The notes: a model not told the origin generated them from the sequence alone. 48,092 nucleotides of DNA from an uncultured Pelagibacteraceae bacterium (GCA_902625715.1 CACOCP010000007.1:1-48092), one strand, 5' to 3'. Shown: positions 1 through 9,712, counted from the first letter of the stretch. Translations and numbers: made by a program.

Positions 1-79
1 TGATATTACTGTATATACTACATATTACTAATATTAATAAAGGAATAGATGTTAAAATCCTTTTATTTAGATTGCTCAT
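1..79 (-). CDS. cdsA: Phosphatidate cytidylyltransferase, N-terminal fragment (runs off the left edge)
   Basis: Only the first 26 codons are in the window. The ATG at 79-77 overlaps the uppS stop by one base (TAATG). The peptide begins MSNLNKRILTSIPLL and continues as a hydrophobic stretch, which is how CdsA proteins begin: a short basic start, an Arg-Ile-Leu-Thr motif and then the first membrane helix. CdsA makes CDP-diacylglycerol from phosphatidate and CTP in the inner membrane. The position directly after uppS is the standard bacterial order frr-uppS-cdsA, which supports the call more than the short peptide does. The catalytic C-terminal part lies outside the window. Confidence 0.8.
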   Translation of the reverse strand, partial: MSNLNKRILTSIPLLILVICSIYSNI

Positions 80-759
80 TATATTGCACCAAAATTTCTT
101 TTAATCTGATTAAATTTATTAAGAATTTTATTAAAATCATTTTTGTTAAAATCTGGCCAAAGCTTCCTAACAAAGAATATTTCTGTATAATTTATTTGCC
201 ATAATAAGAAATTACTTAATCTATTAGTATTTCCAGTTCTAATTAGAATTTCAGGATCTGGTATATTTTTTGTATATAAATTATTTGATATTAGTTTTTC
301 AGTTATTATTCTTTTTTTATTGTAATTTATTTTTTTAAAAGCATTAATTAATTCCTGTCTTGAACCATAGTTAAGAGCAATATTAATTTGCATGAGAGTA
401 TTATTTTTTGTTTTCTTCTCAACTTTTCGAAGTTTTGTTTTAAGACCTTTAGGAAATTTACTTATATCACCTAAAACTTTTATTTTAAGATTTTTATTTT
501 TTAAATTATTAAATTCTTTATCAATATAATTTTCTAACAAATTAAGTAAAAAATTGATTTCAATTTTTGGTCTTTTCCAATTGTCTGAAGAAAAAGTATA
601 TAATGTTAAGAATTTAATTTTTTTTTGTATTGATTGATTGATTACTTCTTCTACCCTAACAATTCCTCTTTTATGACCTAAGTTTCTAGAATTTTTTTTT
701 TTTAAACCCCATCTGCCATTACCGTCCATTATTATGGCTACATGTTTGGGTCGTATCAT
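79..759 (-). CDS. uppS: Isoprenyl transferase (undecaprenyl diphosphate synthase)
   Basis: Cytosolic cis-prenyltransferase that extends farnesyl diphosphate with isopentenyl units to undecaprenyl diphosphate, the lipid carrier for cell-wall and surface glycans. The family signature HVAIIMDGNGRWG is at residues 6-18 and contains the catalytic Asp. A basic IRTG block and a Ser-Asn-Phe-Leu-Leu-Trp-Gln segment near the C-terminus match substrate-binding regions. At 226 aa it is slightly shorter than the usual 240-255. Its ATG overlaps the frr stop (ATGA), so the two are translationally coupled. A run of 12 A (coding strand) encodes Lys-Lys-Lys just after the signature motif and is a possible slippage site. 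Confidence 0.95.
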   Translation of the reverse strand: MIRPKHVAIIMDGNGRWGLKKKNSRNLGHKRGIVRVEEVINQSIQKKIKFLTLYTFSSDNWKRPKIEINFLLNLLENYIDKEFNNLKNKNLKIKVLGDISKFPKGLKTKLRKVEKKTKNNTLMQINIALNYGSRQELINAFKKINYNKKRIITEKLISNNLYTKNIPDPEILIRTGNTNRLSNFLLWQINYTEIFFVRKLWPDFNKNDFNKILNKFNQIKRNFGAI

Positions 760-1307
760 ATTGTCATTATATCTTTTTCTTTAGATATAACTTTATCATC
801 GATAATTTTTATATTTTTATCAGTAAAGTCTTGAATTATTTTTTCATTTTTTTTTACTTCATCTTCAGAAATTTCTTTGTTCTTTAAAAGTTTCTTTAAA
901 TCATCATTTGCTTCCCTTCTAATATTTCTAATAGAAACTTTACATTTTTCTCCCATAGATTTAACAATTTTTTTCATTTCGTTACGTCTTTCTTCACTTA
1001 AATCAGGAACAGGTAATCTAATAAGTTGACCGTCTATTTGAGGATTTAATCCGAGTTCAGATTTTTTAATAGCTGCATCAATAAGACTTACATTATTTAT
1101 ATCCCAAACTTGTATGTTAATTGTTCTTGGTTCTGGTGTTGTAATGCTAGCTAACTGATTAATTGGCATTTGTTGTCCATATACATCGACTTTAACAAGG
1201 TCAAGCATACTTGCATTTGCTCTTCCAGTTCTTAAAGATGATAACTCTTTGCTAAAAACATCAAAAGTTTTAGTCATTTTCTCATCGTATTGGGATGGAT
1301 TGAACAT
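756..1307 (-). CDS. frr: Ribosome recycling factor
   Basis: Releases ribosomes from mRNA after termination, together with EF-G. Length 183 aa is normal. Family landmarks are visible: LRTGRANASMLD near residues 26-37, the central domain start YGQQMPINQLASI, and the C-terminal helical run with RLPVPDLSEERR and IRNIRREAND. The start ATG overlaps the tsf stop by one base, and a good Shine-Dalgarno (AGGAGA) lies inside the last tsf codons. Normally pyrH stands between tsf and frr; it is missing here. Confidence 0.97.
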   Translation of the reverse strand: MFNPSQYDEKMTKTFDVFSKELSSLRTGRANASMLDLVKVDVYGQQMPINQLASITTPEPRTINIQVWDINNVSLIDAAIKKSELGLNPQIDGQLIRLPVPDLSEERRNEMKKIVKSMGEKCKVSIRNIRREANDDLKKLLKNKEISEDEVKKNEKIIQDFTDKNIKIIDDKVISKEKDIMTI

Positions 1308-2158
1308 TATTCTCCTATTTTTATTCTAGCAAACTCTTTTATTTTTAAGTTCGGTATATTTATTTCAGTTAAAATATCTTTAACTTTTTTCTTTGGTTCC
1401 ATTACCCAATCTTGTGTCATTAAACTATTTTCTTCTTTAAATTTGTTAATTTTACCTAAACTAATTTTTTTTGCAATTTCTTCAGGTTTGCCTGAGTTTT
1501 TTAACTCCTCTGCAATTAATTCTTGCTCTTTTTGAATTACATCCTCTTTTATTTCATCAGAGTTTAAAGCAATCGGATTTGATGCTGCAATATGCATTGA
1601 GAGTTGTTTTCCAAAAGATTTTATTTGATCGCTATCTTCAGAAGTTTCAATAGAAACTACAACTCCTAATTTTGAAACATTATCTTTTATAACTGAATGT
1701 TGATAAATGAAATTTTGTGAATTTGAATTTTCTATTGTAGATGTTTTACCAATTGTAATTTTTTCACCTATTTTAGCAATTAGAGCAACTAAATTTTCTT
1801 CTACAGTTTTTCCATTAGCCATAGCTGATTTATTTAATTTATCTTTATCTGATGAGCATTGATTATTTATTTCACTTAATTCTTTTACAAAATTTAGGAA
1901 ATCATCATTTTTTGCAACAAAATCAGTTTCACAATTGACTTCAATTAGTGAAGTTTTTTTGGAGTCACCACTTACTACTATAACTCCTTCTTTGGCATCT
2001 CTTGACATTTTTTTTGATGCTTTTGCAATACCTTTAACTCTTAGGATTTCAGCAGCTTTTTCTAAATCACCGCTAGACTCTTTTAACGCGGCATTACAAT
2101 CTTTAAATCCTGCACCTGTCGATTGTCTCAATTTTTTTATATTTTCGATATCACTCAT
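1307..2158 (-). CDS. tsf: Translation elongation factor Ts
   Basis: Guanine nucleotide exchange factor that regenerates EF-Tu-GTP. The N-terminal UBA-like domain carries [18 protein letters not shown] near residues 10-27, and the core has the signature [12 protein letters not shown], which contacts EF-Tu. Length 283 aa is usual. It follows rpsB by 23 bases on the same strand, the near-universal rpsB-tsf pair, and runs directly into frr with a one-base overlap. Confidence 0.97.
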   Translation of the reverse strand: MSDIENIKKLRQSTGAGFKDCNAALKESSGDLEKAAEILRVKGIAKASKKMSRDAKEGVIVVSGDSKKTSLIEVNCETDFVAKNDDFLNFVKELSEINNQCSSDKDKLNKSAMANGKTVEENLVALIAKIGEKITIGKTSTIENSNSQNFIYQHSVIKDNVSKLGVVVSIETSEDSDQIKSFGKQLSMHIAASNPIALNSDEIKEDVIQKEQELIAEELKNSGKPEEIAKKISLGKINKFKEENSLMTQDWVMEPKKKVKDILTEINIPNLKIKEFARIKIGE

Positions 2159-2181
2159 TTTTTTACTTTTTTTTTAAATTA

Positions 2182-2958
2182 TTAATTTAGTATTATATTT
2201 TTATTTTCATTTGATGATTTTTCACCAATATCAATTTTTTTTGCTTCAGATTTAGGTTCTACTTCTTTTGGCAAATCCTTTTTTGCATTATTGATAGTTT
2301 CTTTTAATAAATTACAATAAAGGTCAATGGATCTTCTTGCATCGTCATTTCCTGGAATTGGAAAATCAATGCCATCAGGGTCGGAATTTGTATCTAAGAT
2401 CGCTACAATTGGTATACCTAGCTTAATAGACTCTTTAATTGCAAGCGACTCATAATTTGTATCTATAATAAAAACAAGATCAGGAACTTTTTTCATTTCA
2501 GCTATTCCACCTAAAGATCGTTGCAACTTATCTCTTTGACCACTCATCTTTAAAAGTTCTTTTTTAGTAAAACCTCTATTTTCTGATGAAAGATCTAAAT
2601 TAATTTTATTTAATTTTTTAATTGAATTAGAGATAGTTCCCCAGTTTGTTAGCATGCCGCCAAGCCATCTATAATTCACATAATATTGATCAGTATCTTT
2701 AGCTAATTCTGCAATAGCTTCTGAAGCCTGTTTCTTTGTTGATATAAAAAGTATTTTTCCACCATTTGAAATTGTTGAATACACTTTTTCCAATGCAACA
2801 TTTGTTAATTCTAATGTTTGTGTTAAATCAATTATATGTATTGAATCTCTTTTTCCAAAAATGTATTTTTTCATTTTTGGATTCCATCTTAATGTTTTGT
2901 GGCCAAGATGAACGCCAGCTTCTAATAGTTGTTCGATTGTAAGATTAGGTATTTTCAT
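2182..2958 (-). CDS. rpsB: 30S ribosomal protein S2
   Basis: Small-subunit ribosomal protein. The signatures [19 protein letters not shown] (residues 11-29) and [18 protein letters not shown] are clear, as is the [10 protein letters not shown] block. Length is 258 aa; a charged tail of about 25 residues after the conserved core is variable in the family. It heads the rpsB-tsf-frr-uppS-cdsA unit. The 5' leader at about 2959-3040 can fold over the ribosome-binding site, which suggests feedback control by S2. Confidence 0.97.
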   Translation of the reverse strand: MKIPNLTIEQLLEAGVHLGHKTLRWNPKMKKYIFGKRDSIHIIDLTQTLELTNVALEKVYSTISNGGKILFISTKKQASEAIAELAKDTDQYYVNYRWLGGMLTNWGTISNSIKKLNKINLDLSSENRGFTKKELLKMSGQRDKLQRSLGGIAEMKKVPDLVFIIDTNYESLAIKESIKLGIPIVAILDTNSDPDGIDFPIPGNDDARRSIDLYCNLLKETINNAKKDLPKEVEPKSEAKKIDIGEKSSNENKNIILN

Positions 2959-3005
2959 ATTTATTCCCGGTTATGCCACCACAATTATTGCCCCAAAGGG
3001 ACCGG
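2959..3005 (-). promoter_or_regulatory. Structured rpsB leader, candidate S2 autoregulatory RNA
   Basis: The minus-strand RNA just before the rpsB ATG is far more G+C-rich than the surrounding intergenic DNA and has nested complementarity. CCGGU (3005-3001) can pair with ACCGG (2971-2967); inside this, CCC (3000-2998) pairs with GGG (2994-2992) around a UUU loop, and CAAUAAUUG (2990-2982) is self-complementary. The closing stem overlaps the GGGA at 2968-2965, the likely ribosome-binding site. Ribosomal proteins often bind such leaders to limit their own translation. I recall comparative searches reporting a conserved RNA upstream of rpsB in Pelagibacter, but cannot verify that here. Confidence 0.5.
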
Positions 3006-3047
3006 AGGTATAAAACCAAAAAATTGTGTGCGTGTTAATTTGAGGAG

Positions 3048-3075
3048 TAAATACAAGCTTAAAATATAATTTCAA
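3048..3075 (-). promoter_or_regulatory. Candidate rpsB promoter
   Basis: On the minus strand TTGAAA (3075-3070) is followed after 16 bases by TATTTA (3053-3048). This would start transcription near 3040 and give a leader of about 80 nt containing the structured element. The -10 match is moderate and the region is AT-rich, so chance hits are easy. Confidence 0.4.
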
Positions 3076-3084
3076 GAATTATTT

Positions 3085-6000
3085 TTAATCTAGTATTAAA
3101 TTTTCCTTGATTTTTAGTGAATTTAGCTGCTTAAGGTCAATTTTCCTTTTATCTTTTAAATCAAAAACTAACTTATTTTGTTTATTCTGTAATTCGAATT
3201 TAATTGATGTTTTGCCTTCATCTTTTTTCAGGTATTTAATTTTCTGCAATTCAGATAAATCATTAAATTTAAGTTTTAATAAATCAATTGGCTTATTAAT
3301 TACTTCTTTTAATTTAATAATTTTTTTAACATTAATTTTTTTTTGTGTTTTTTTTTCATCGATATAATTTTTCATTAAAGTCAACATTAGAGAATTTCCC
3401 TCTGTTAAATCTTCACGGTTAATTTCAAAAATATCTGAAAAAACAAATAATTCAAAAACACTATTCAAGTCTGAAAATTTAATTATTGCATAGGATGTTC
3501 CTTTTTGTGTTTTTTTTTCTTGGGTTTTTAAGACTGTGCAAGCAATATTAGAACTTAACAAATTTTCATCATTTTGGAAATTATCATAACTTAAAATATT
3601 GTATTGATCGAATATAGATCTATATTGATTTAAAGGATGATCAGAAATGTAAAAACCTAATGTCTCAAACTCTTTTGTAAGTCTAATATCAATATTCCAA
3701 TCCTCAATATCATCAAGAATGTTTTCTTCATTACTTAGTTTATCGTCAAACAAATCAAATTGATTAACTTGTTTATTTTCAAAATTATTTTTTGATTTTA
3801 ATATAATATTTGGAATAGAATTATAAATTGATTGTCTATTATCATTTAAATTATCAAAGGCACCTGATCTAACTAAACCTTCTAACTGAAGTTTATTTAT
3901 ATCCTTAGGATCAACTCTTTTTATAAAATCAGATAAGTTTTTATACTCACCATTGGTTTCTCTTTCTTTAACTATATTTGAAATTGCTTCATAACCAACG
4001 TTTTTGATTGCGCCAAGCGCATAAAAAAACTGTTTACCGTTTGATGTGAAATCTGAAAAACATTTATTTATATCTGGTCTAACAATTTCAATATTTAATC
4101 TTTTTAATTCCTCGTAAAATTCACTTAATTTTTTTTGATTTGATAATTCCATTGACATTGATGCTGCAAAAAACTCATGGGGATAGTATGTTTTTAAATA
4201 TGCTGTTTGGTAGGCAATTACTGCATACGCTGCTGCGTGACTTTTGTTAAACCCATACTCGGCGAAAGGTTCTATTTTAAGAAAAATGCCTGCTGCAATG
4301 TCTTTGCTTATGCCATTTTTGAATGCTCCTTCTACAAATCTTTGTTTTTGTTTTTCAAGCTCAGCTCTTTTCTTTTTTCCCATTGCTCGTCTTAAAATAT
4401 CTGCTTCACCAGCTGTAAAACCAGATAAAGCTTGTGCTATTTGCATAACTTGTTCTTGATAAATTATAACTCCGTAAGTTGGTTTTAAAATTTCTTCTAA
4501 TTTTGGATGAAGATAATCAGGTTCTTTTAGTCCATGTTTGCAATCATTATAAATTGGTATGTTGCTCATTGGACCTGGTCTATATAGAGCGACTAGAGCA
4601 ATAATATCCTCCAATCTATTAGGTTTCATATTTACTAAAGCATCTTTCATGCCTGAGCTTTCAAGTTGAAATAGTCCAACAGTTTTACCGCTAGATAATA
4701 AATCAAATACTTTTTGATCTTCATAATTAATTTTATCTATTTTAAAATTCGGATTTTTTTTATTTACTAATTTTTGTGTTTTATCTATTGCAGTAAGAGT
4801 TTTTAAACCTAAAAAATCAAATTTTACCAATCCAGCATTTTCTGCAGAATACATGTCAAATTGGGTAGAAGGTAATAATAGGTCTGATGCAGAATCTTTA
4901 TATAGTGGTGTAGTTTCAGTTAATTTTTTATCTGCTATTACAACTCCCGCTGCGTGTGTTGCGACGTTTCTATTAAGACCTTCTAATTTTAATGATAATT
5001 CTATAAGCCTACTAACTCTCTTATCATCCTGTATTAATTTTTGAAGTCTAGGCTCAACATTAATGCACTCTTGTAAATTTAATGGCCTTGAGGGATCAAA
5101 TGGAATCATTTTACATATACTATCTATAAAACCATAGGGTAATCCTAATACTCTGCCAACATCTCTAATAACCATCCTTGCCTTTAGTTTACCAAAAGTA
5201 ATTATATGAGCTACACTGTTAGGATATTTTGTTGTTAAATATTCAAAGACTAAATCCCTTTTTTCCTCACAGAAATCTATATCAAAGTCTGGCATTGAAA
5301 TTCTATCCGGGTTTAAAAATCTCTCAAAAATCAAATTAAATTTAATTGGGTCAATATCTGTAATTGAAAGACACCATGCAACTAAAGAACCTGCTCCGGA
5401 CCCTCTTCCAGGTCCAACTGGGATATTATTATTTTTTGCCCACTTAATATAATCAGAAACTATTAAAAAATAACCAGAGTAATTCATTTTGGTTATAATA
5501 CTAATTTCATGATCTAATCTTATTTTATATTTTTTATAATCATTATTAGTATTCAATTCAGCTTCATTGATATTGAAATTTTTTGCAAATTTTTCTTTAA
5601 GTCCATTTAAAGATTCCTTTATTAGGGCTTGGTTTGTATCAATGTCATTATCTGCAATATTTGGTAAAATTGGCTTTGATGGTAATGGTCTATAATTGCA
5701 TCTATATGGGAGGTTAAAGTTATTATCGAGTGCCTCTGGAAGATCCTTGAACAATTCTATCATTTCATCAGAACTTTTTAAGCAATGATTATTTGAAAGT
5801 CTGTTTCTATTACTGTCATTTACATATGTTTTTTGTCCTATACACATTAAAGCGTCATGTGCCTCATGCATTGATTTATCAATGTAGAAAACTTCATTAG
5901 TAGCAATAATTGGTAAATTTAAAATTTTAGATTGCTCTAGATTGTAATTCTCAAATTGTTTTTCATGAACATCATTATGTCTTTGTATTTCTATAAAAAA

Positions 6001-6495
6001 ATTATCAGAAAAATTTTTGGAAAGAGTTTTGTAAATACTGGTTACTTCATCTAAAAGTCCTTTATTAAAAAGATTGCCTGATAAAGAATTAATTGAACCT
6101 GACAGGATAATAATTCCATCTCTAAAATCTATTAAATCTTCAAAATTACAATGTGGATCATGCATAGCATCATTTTCTAAATATGATTTTGAGGATAATT
6201 CGATCATATTTTTATAGCCTATATAATTTTTAGCTATTAAAGGAATTAATCCAAAATAATCCTTGTATTTAACATTAATTTGAGTTCCAATTATTGGTTG
6301 TGTTCCTACAGAAGATATACTTTCAGAAAATTCAAGTGCACCACACAAATTTGCAGTATCAGATATTCCTAAAGATTGTATTTTATTTGACTTGCAATAT
6401 TCTTTAAGCAAATCTATTTTTGCAGCACCTTCGCAAATAGAATATTGTGTGTGTATTTTTAAATGATTAAATGTTTTGTTAATCGACTCTTGCAT
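3085..6495 (-). CDS. dnaE: DNA polymerase III subunit alpha
   Basis: Catalytic subunit of the replicative polymerase (DnaE1 type, 1136 aa). Domain order: N-terminal PHP domain (HLKIHTQYSICEGAAK, residues 11-26; the second PHP motif reads SDTAN, a form seen in proteobacterial enzymes with a degenerate metal site), the palm domain with GPGRGSGAGSLVAW and the catalytic aspartates in PDFDIDFCEEKR, thumb and fingers with PYGFI and FGKLKAR motifs, then helix-hairpin-helix and OB regions. The start lies 17 bases inside lolD. No later ATG precedes the PHP histidine motif, so the overlap is real. It closes the long nuo-to-dnaE gene string. Confidence 0.97.
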   Translation of the reverse strand: MQESINKTFNHLKIHTQYSICEGAAKIDLLKEYCKSNKIQSLGISDTANLCGALEFSESISSVGTQPIIGTQINVKYKDYFGLIPLIAKNYIGYKNMIELSSKSYLENDAMHDPHCNFEDLIDFRDGIIILSGSINSLSGNLFNKGLLDEVTSIYKTLSKNFSDNFFIEIQRHNDVHEKQFENYNLEQSKILNLPIIATNEVFYIDKSMHEAHDALMCIGQKTYVNDSNRNRLSNNHCLKSSDEMIELFKDLPEALDNNFNLPYRCNYRPLPSKPILPNIADNDIDTNQALIKESLNGLKEKFAKNFNINEAELNTNNDYKKYKIRLDHEISIITKMNYSGYFLIVSDYIKWAKNNNIPVGPGRGSGAGSLVAWCLSITDIDPIKFNLIFERFLNPDRISMPDFDIDFCEEKRDLVFEYLTTKYPNSVAHIITFGKLKARMVIRDVGRVLGLPYGFIDSICKMIPFDPSRPLNLQECINVEPRLQKLIQDDKRVSRLIELSLKLEGLNRNVATHAAGVVIADKKLTETTPLYKDSASDLLLPSTQFDMYSAENAGLVKFDFLGLKTLTAIDKTQKLVNKKNPNFKIDKINYEDQKVFDLLSSGKTVGLFQLESSGMKDALVNMKPNRLEDIIALVALYRPGPMSNIPIYNDCKHGLKEPDYLHPKLEEILKPTYGVIIYQEQVMQIAQALSGFTAGEADILRRAMGKKKRAELEKQKQRFVEGAFKNGISKDIAAGIFLKIEPFAEYGFNKSHAAAYAVIAYQTAYLKTYYPHEFFAASMSMELSNQKKLSEFYEELKRLNIEIVRPDINKCFSDFTSNGKQFFYALGAIKNVGYEAISNIVKERETNGEYKNLSDFIKRVDPKDINKLQLEGLVRSGAFDNLNDNRQSIYNSIPNIILKSKNNFENKQVNQFDLFDDKLSNEENILDDIEDWNIDIRLTKEFETLGFYISDHPLNQYRSIFDQYNILSYDNFQNDENLLSSNIACTVLKTQEKKTQKGTSYAIIKFSDLNSVFELFVFSDIFEINREDLTEGNSLMLTLMKNYIDEKKTQKKINVKKIIKLKEVINKPIDLLKLKFNDLSELQKIKYLKKDEGKTSIKFELQNKQNKLVFDLKDKRKIDLKQLNSLKIKENLILD

Positions 6496-7165
6496 TAGTA
6501 AGTTTTATCTTACCATTTATCATTTGCAATTTGAAATCTGCCATATTTGCAAAATATCTATTATGAGTTGCAAAAATTATAACACGATTTTTATTTTTTA
6601 AATTAAATAAAATTTTAAATATTTGTTTAGCATTATCAAAATCCAAACTTCCTGTTGGTTCATCTGCCAATATTATTTCAGGTTCATTGATTAATGCTCT
6701 TGAGATAGCAACTCTCTGAATTTCTCCACCTGATAACTCTGATGGATAATGGTTTAATCTTGAAGATAGATTAACTTTTTTACCAATTTTTTTTGCTGTT
6801 TCGATAGAGTTTTTTTTGTCGTTTGTTAATAGTAATTTAGGTAGATAAATATTTTCTAAAGCGGTAAAATCATTAAGTAAGTTTTTATCTTGATAAATGA
6901 TACCAATCTTTTTGGATCTGATTTTATCATTTTCTACTTTTTTTTGAAAATTTATTTTTTTACTTAAAATTTCAATCGATCCTGAGTTTGGCTCGTCTAT
7001 TAAAGACAACAAATTTAAAAGTGTTGATTTACCCGAACCAGATGGTCCAACCAAAGAATAAATTTTGCCTTTTTCAAAAGTAAAACTGATATCATTTAAA
7101 ACTTTGATATTAGTTTGTGAAAAATATTTTTTTACAATATTTTTTAATACAATCGAACTACTCAT
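6479..7165 (-). CDS. lolD: Lipoprotein-releasing system ATP-binding protein
   Basis: ABC ATPase that powers extraction of outer-membrane lipoproteins from the inner membrane by LolC/E. Visible motifs are Walker A GPSGSGKST (about residues 39-47), Q-loop YQDKNLL, signature LSGGEIQRVAISRAL, Walker B IILADEP and the switch His in FATHNR. Length 228 aa fits LolD. It directly follows the permease gene with 8 bases of overlap, which separates it from other MacB/FtsE-like ATPases. Confidence 0.93.
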   Translation of the reverse strand: MSSSIVLKNIVKKYFSQTNIKVLNDISFTFEKGKIYSLVGPSGSGKSTLLNLLSLIDEPNSGSIEILSKKINFQKKVENDKIRSKKIGIIYQDKNLLNDFTALENIYLPKLLLTNDKKNSIETAKKIGKKVNLSSRLNHYPSELSGGEIQRVAISRALINEPEIILADEPTGSLDFDNAKQIFKILFNLKNKNRVIIFATHNRYFANMADFKLQMINGKIKLTNARVD

Positions 7166-8387
7166 ATTTTAAAGTTTTTACTGCATCTAATTTTGCTGCT
7201 TGTGAGGCTGGAAAAATTGATACAATTACTGTTGAAATAATTGAGCAAAAGGAAATTAAAATAATAGATTGAAGATCAATTTCAGATGGCATTTTACTTA
7301 AAAAATAAATCTCTTCTGGAAATAACGTTATATTAAAAATTTCACTAATAAAACTTCGAATATTTTCTATATAAATTGAGAATAGAGTGCCAATGATAAC
7401 ACCAAAGATTGTAGCAGTGGTGCCAATTATAAAACCAATCATAAAAAATATTTTTTTTATTGAAGAATTTTGAACTCCTATAGATTTTAATATACCTATA
7501 TCTCTTGTTTTATTTTTAACTAAAATCGTTAAGCCAGATATAATATTGAATGCCGCTACAATAATTATTAGTGATAAAATAATAAACATCACATTCCTTT
7601 CGACTTTTAAAGCAGTAAATAATGAAGAATTCAAATCAGCCCAAGTATAAACATATTCTCCATCGTATATTTTTGATAATTTATTTTTTAGGCTATCTAT
7701 TTCATGAGGGTTTTTAAAATAAAACTCTAAAAATCTTTGATTTTCATTTTTATCAAATAAATCCTCTAATGTTTTAAGGTTTATATAAGCAACATTTTCA
7801 TTATAGTCAGATAAACCACTGTCATATATTGATGTAATCTTAAATACTTCCTGTTTAGGAAGACTGCCAACTAAAGTCTGAACACCTACAGGCGACATTA
7901 TTGTTATTTTATCACCAATATCTAAATTAAAATTTATACTTAAATCTTTTCCGATTGATATTTGATTTTCATTTAACGTTTTTAATCCAAAAAAATTTTC
8001 ATGTTGTAAAACATTAAGTTTAGAAAAATCTCGAGATAAAAATCCTTTTAATAAAACTCCTTTTGTTGAGTTTTTATTAAGTATAACGGCTTCACCATCA
8101 TTGCTTAAAATAATATTATCTATCTCATTTGAGATATTTTTGGTTATGTCAAAATCAATTTTTAGTTTTTTGTCATAAGATTTAACAACTGCATGTGCAT
8201 TGAAACCAACTATTTTGTTGATTAATTCAGTTCTAAATCCATTCATTACCGACATAACTATAATTAAAACAGCCACACCTAGCGTGATGCCTATAAAAGA
8301 AAAAATTGAGATTAAATTTAAAAAACTATCTTTTTTCCTACTTTTAAGAAATCTTAAGATTATTTCTTTTTCTAACTTATTTATCAA
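7158..8387 (-). CDS. lolC: Lipoprotein-releasing ABC transporter permease (LolC/LolE family)
   Basis: Inner-membrane subunit, 409 aa, with one N-terminal membrane segment (SFIGITLGVAVLIIVMSV, near residues 29-46), a large periplasmic MacB-like domain, then an FtsX-type domain of three membrane segments that includes the conserved NKTRDIGILKSIG loop. Only one permease gene is present, consistent with a single LolC/E (LolF-like) subunit forming a homodimer, as in many alphaproteobacteria. It overlaps proS by 4 bases and lolD by 8. Confidence 0.92.
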   Translation of the reverse strand: MINKLEKEIILRFLKSRKKDSFLNLISIFSFIGITLGVAVLIIVMSVMNGFRTELINKIVGFNAHAVVKSYDKKLKIDFDITKNISNEIDNIILSNDGEAVILNKNSTKGVLLKGFLSRDFSKLNVLQHENFFGLKTLNENQISIGKDLSINFNLDIGDKITIMSPVGVQTLVGSLPKQEVFKITSIYDSGLSDYNENVAYINLKTLEDLFDKNENQRFLEFYFKNPHEIDSLKNKLSKIYDGEYVYTWADLNSSLFTALKVERNVMFIILSLIIIVAAFNIISGLTILVKNKTRDIGILKSIGVQNSSIKKIFFMIGFIIGTTATIFGVIIGTLFSIYIENIRSFISEIFNITLFPEEIYFLSKMPSEIDLQSIILISFCSIISTVIVSIFPASQAAKLDAVKTLKYE

Positions 8388-9712
8388 TTTGATTTTGCTT
8401 TTTTAATTTGAGTAATTATTTCTTCAATTTTCAAATTTTGCGTTTCTTTTCCTACTTCTCTAAATTCAAAAGTATCTCCTTCTGATTTTTTTCCCAATAT
8501 CAATTGAAATGGGATTCCGATCAAATTAAATTTTTTTATCTTTGCTGAAATATTTTCGTCGGTATCATCAACAATGGTATCAATATTATTTTTATTCAAA
8601 TGTTCTAAAATTTTATTTGATTTTTCTAAATTAGAATTATCATTTTTATTTATCATTGGTAATATTGCACAGTGATATGGAGCTACTGAAATTGGCCATT
8701 TCATAATTTCATTTTTATCATCGTATTTTGCCTCAATTATGGCGCCTACTAATCTTGATACACCTATTCCATAAGATCCCATTTTAACAAATTCCTTTTT
8801 TCCATTGAAATCAACTGCTGCATTCATTGGCTTGGAATATTTATCTCCAAAATAAAATATGTGCCCTACTTCAATCCCTTTAGTATTAATTCTTTGGTTT
8901 TCTGAAACTTTTTTTTCAAACTCCTCTTTGTCAAATTTTTCGTCTGTCACTGCATAGTATTTTTCATACTCTTCTCTTAATGTATTTAATGAATTTTTTT
9001 CAATTTTAGCAATTTCATTGTCAACTTCAAAAATTCTTTTATCTGTATAAATTTTACTCTCACCTGTTTCAGCTAATATAATAAATTCATGCGATAAATT
9101 TCCTCCAATAGGTCCTGTGTCTGCTGCCATTGGTATAGCTGATAAGTTCAATCTTTTGAATGTTCTTAGATAGGAAAGAAAAAATTTATTGTAAGAAAAT
9201 AATGCATCATCATCTGTCAAATCAAATGAGTAAGCATCTTTCATATAAAACTCTCTACATCTCATGATTCCAAACCTTGGACGCAGCTCATCTCTAAATT
9301 TCCATTGAATATGGTAGAGTAACTGTGGAAGAGATTTGTATGATTTAATACTCGATCTAAAAATTTCAGTAACTAGTTCTTCATTAGTAGGTCCGTAAAG
9401 CATTTCTCTGTTTTGACGATCTTTTATACGTAACATTTCCTCACCATAATCATCGTAACGACCACTTTCTTTCCAGATTTCTGATGATTGAATTGTTGGC
9501 ATTAGTATTTCTTGCACACCAACTTTATCTTGTTCTTCTCTTACAATTTGTTCAATTTTTTTCATCACTTTAAAACCCAATGGTAACCATGAGTAAATTC
9601 CAGCAGAAGACTGTTTGATCATTCCTACTCTTAGCATTAATTGATGAGATTTTATTTTAGCCTCTGTGGGATTATTTTTAAGAATTGGAATAAACGATTT
9701 TGAAAAATACAT
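8384..9712 (-). CDS. proS: Prolyl-tRNA synthetase (short alphaproteobacterial form)
   Basis: Class II aminoacyl-tRNA synthetase charging tRNA-Pro. Motif 1 region SSAGIYSWLPLGFKVMKKIE, motif 2 RDELRPRFGIMRCREFYMKD and motif 3 GSYGIGVSRLVGAIIE are all visible, followed by an anticodon-binding domain. At 442 aa it lacks the roughly 180-residue editing insertion found in E. coli ProRS, as is usual in alphaproteobacteria, so mischarged Ala-tRNA must be cleared in trans if at all. The start overlaps the upstream stop (TAATG). Confidence 0.96.
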   Translation of the reverse strand: MYFSKSFIPILKNNPTEAKIKSHQLMLRVGMIKQSSAGIYSWLPLGFKVMKKIEQIVREEQDKVGVQEILMPTIQSSEIWKESGRYDDYGEEMLRIKDRQNREMLYGPTNEELVTEIFRSSIKSYKSLPQLLYHIQWKFRDELRPRFGIMRCREFYMKDAYSFDLTDDDALFSYNKFFLSYLRTFKRLNLSAIPMAADTGPIGGNLSHEFIILAETGESKIYTDKRIFEVDNEIAKIEKNSLNTLREEYEKYYAVTDEKFDKEEFEKKVSENQRINTKGIEVGHIFYFGDKYSKPMNAAVDFNGKKEFVKMGSYGIGVSRLVGAIIEAKYDDKNEIMKWPISVAPYHCAILPMINKNDNSNLEKSNKILEHLNKNNIDTIVDDTDENISAKIKKFNLIGIPFQLILGKKSEGDTFEFREVGKETQNLKIEEIITQIKKAKSN

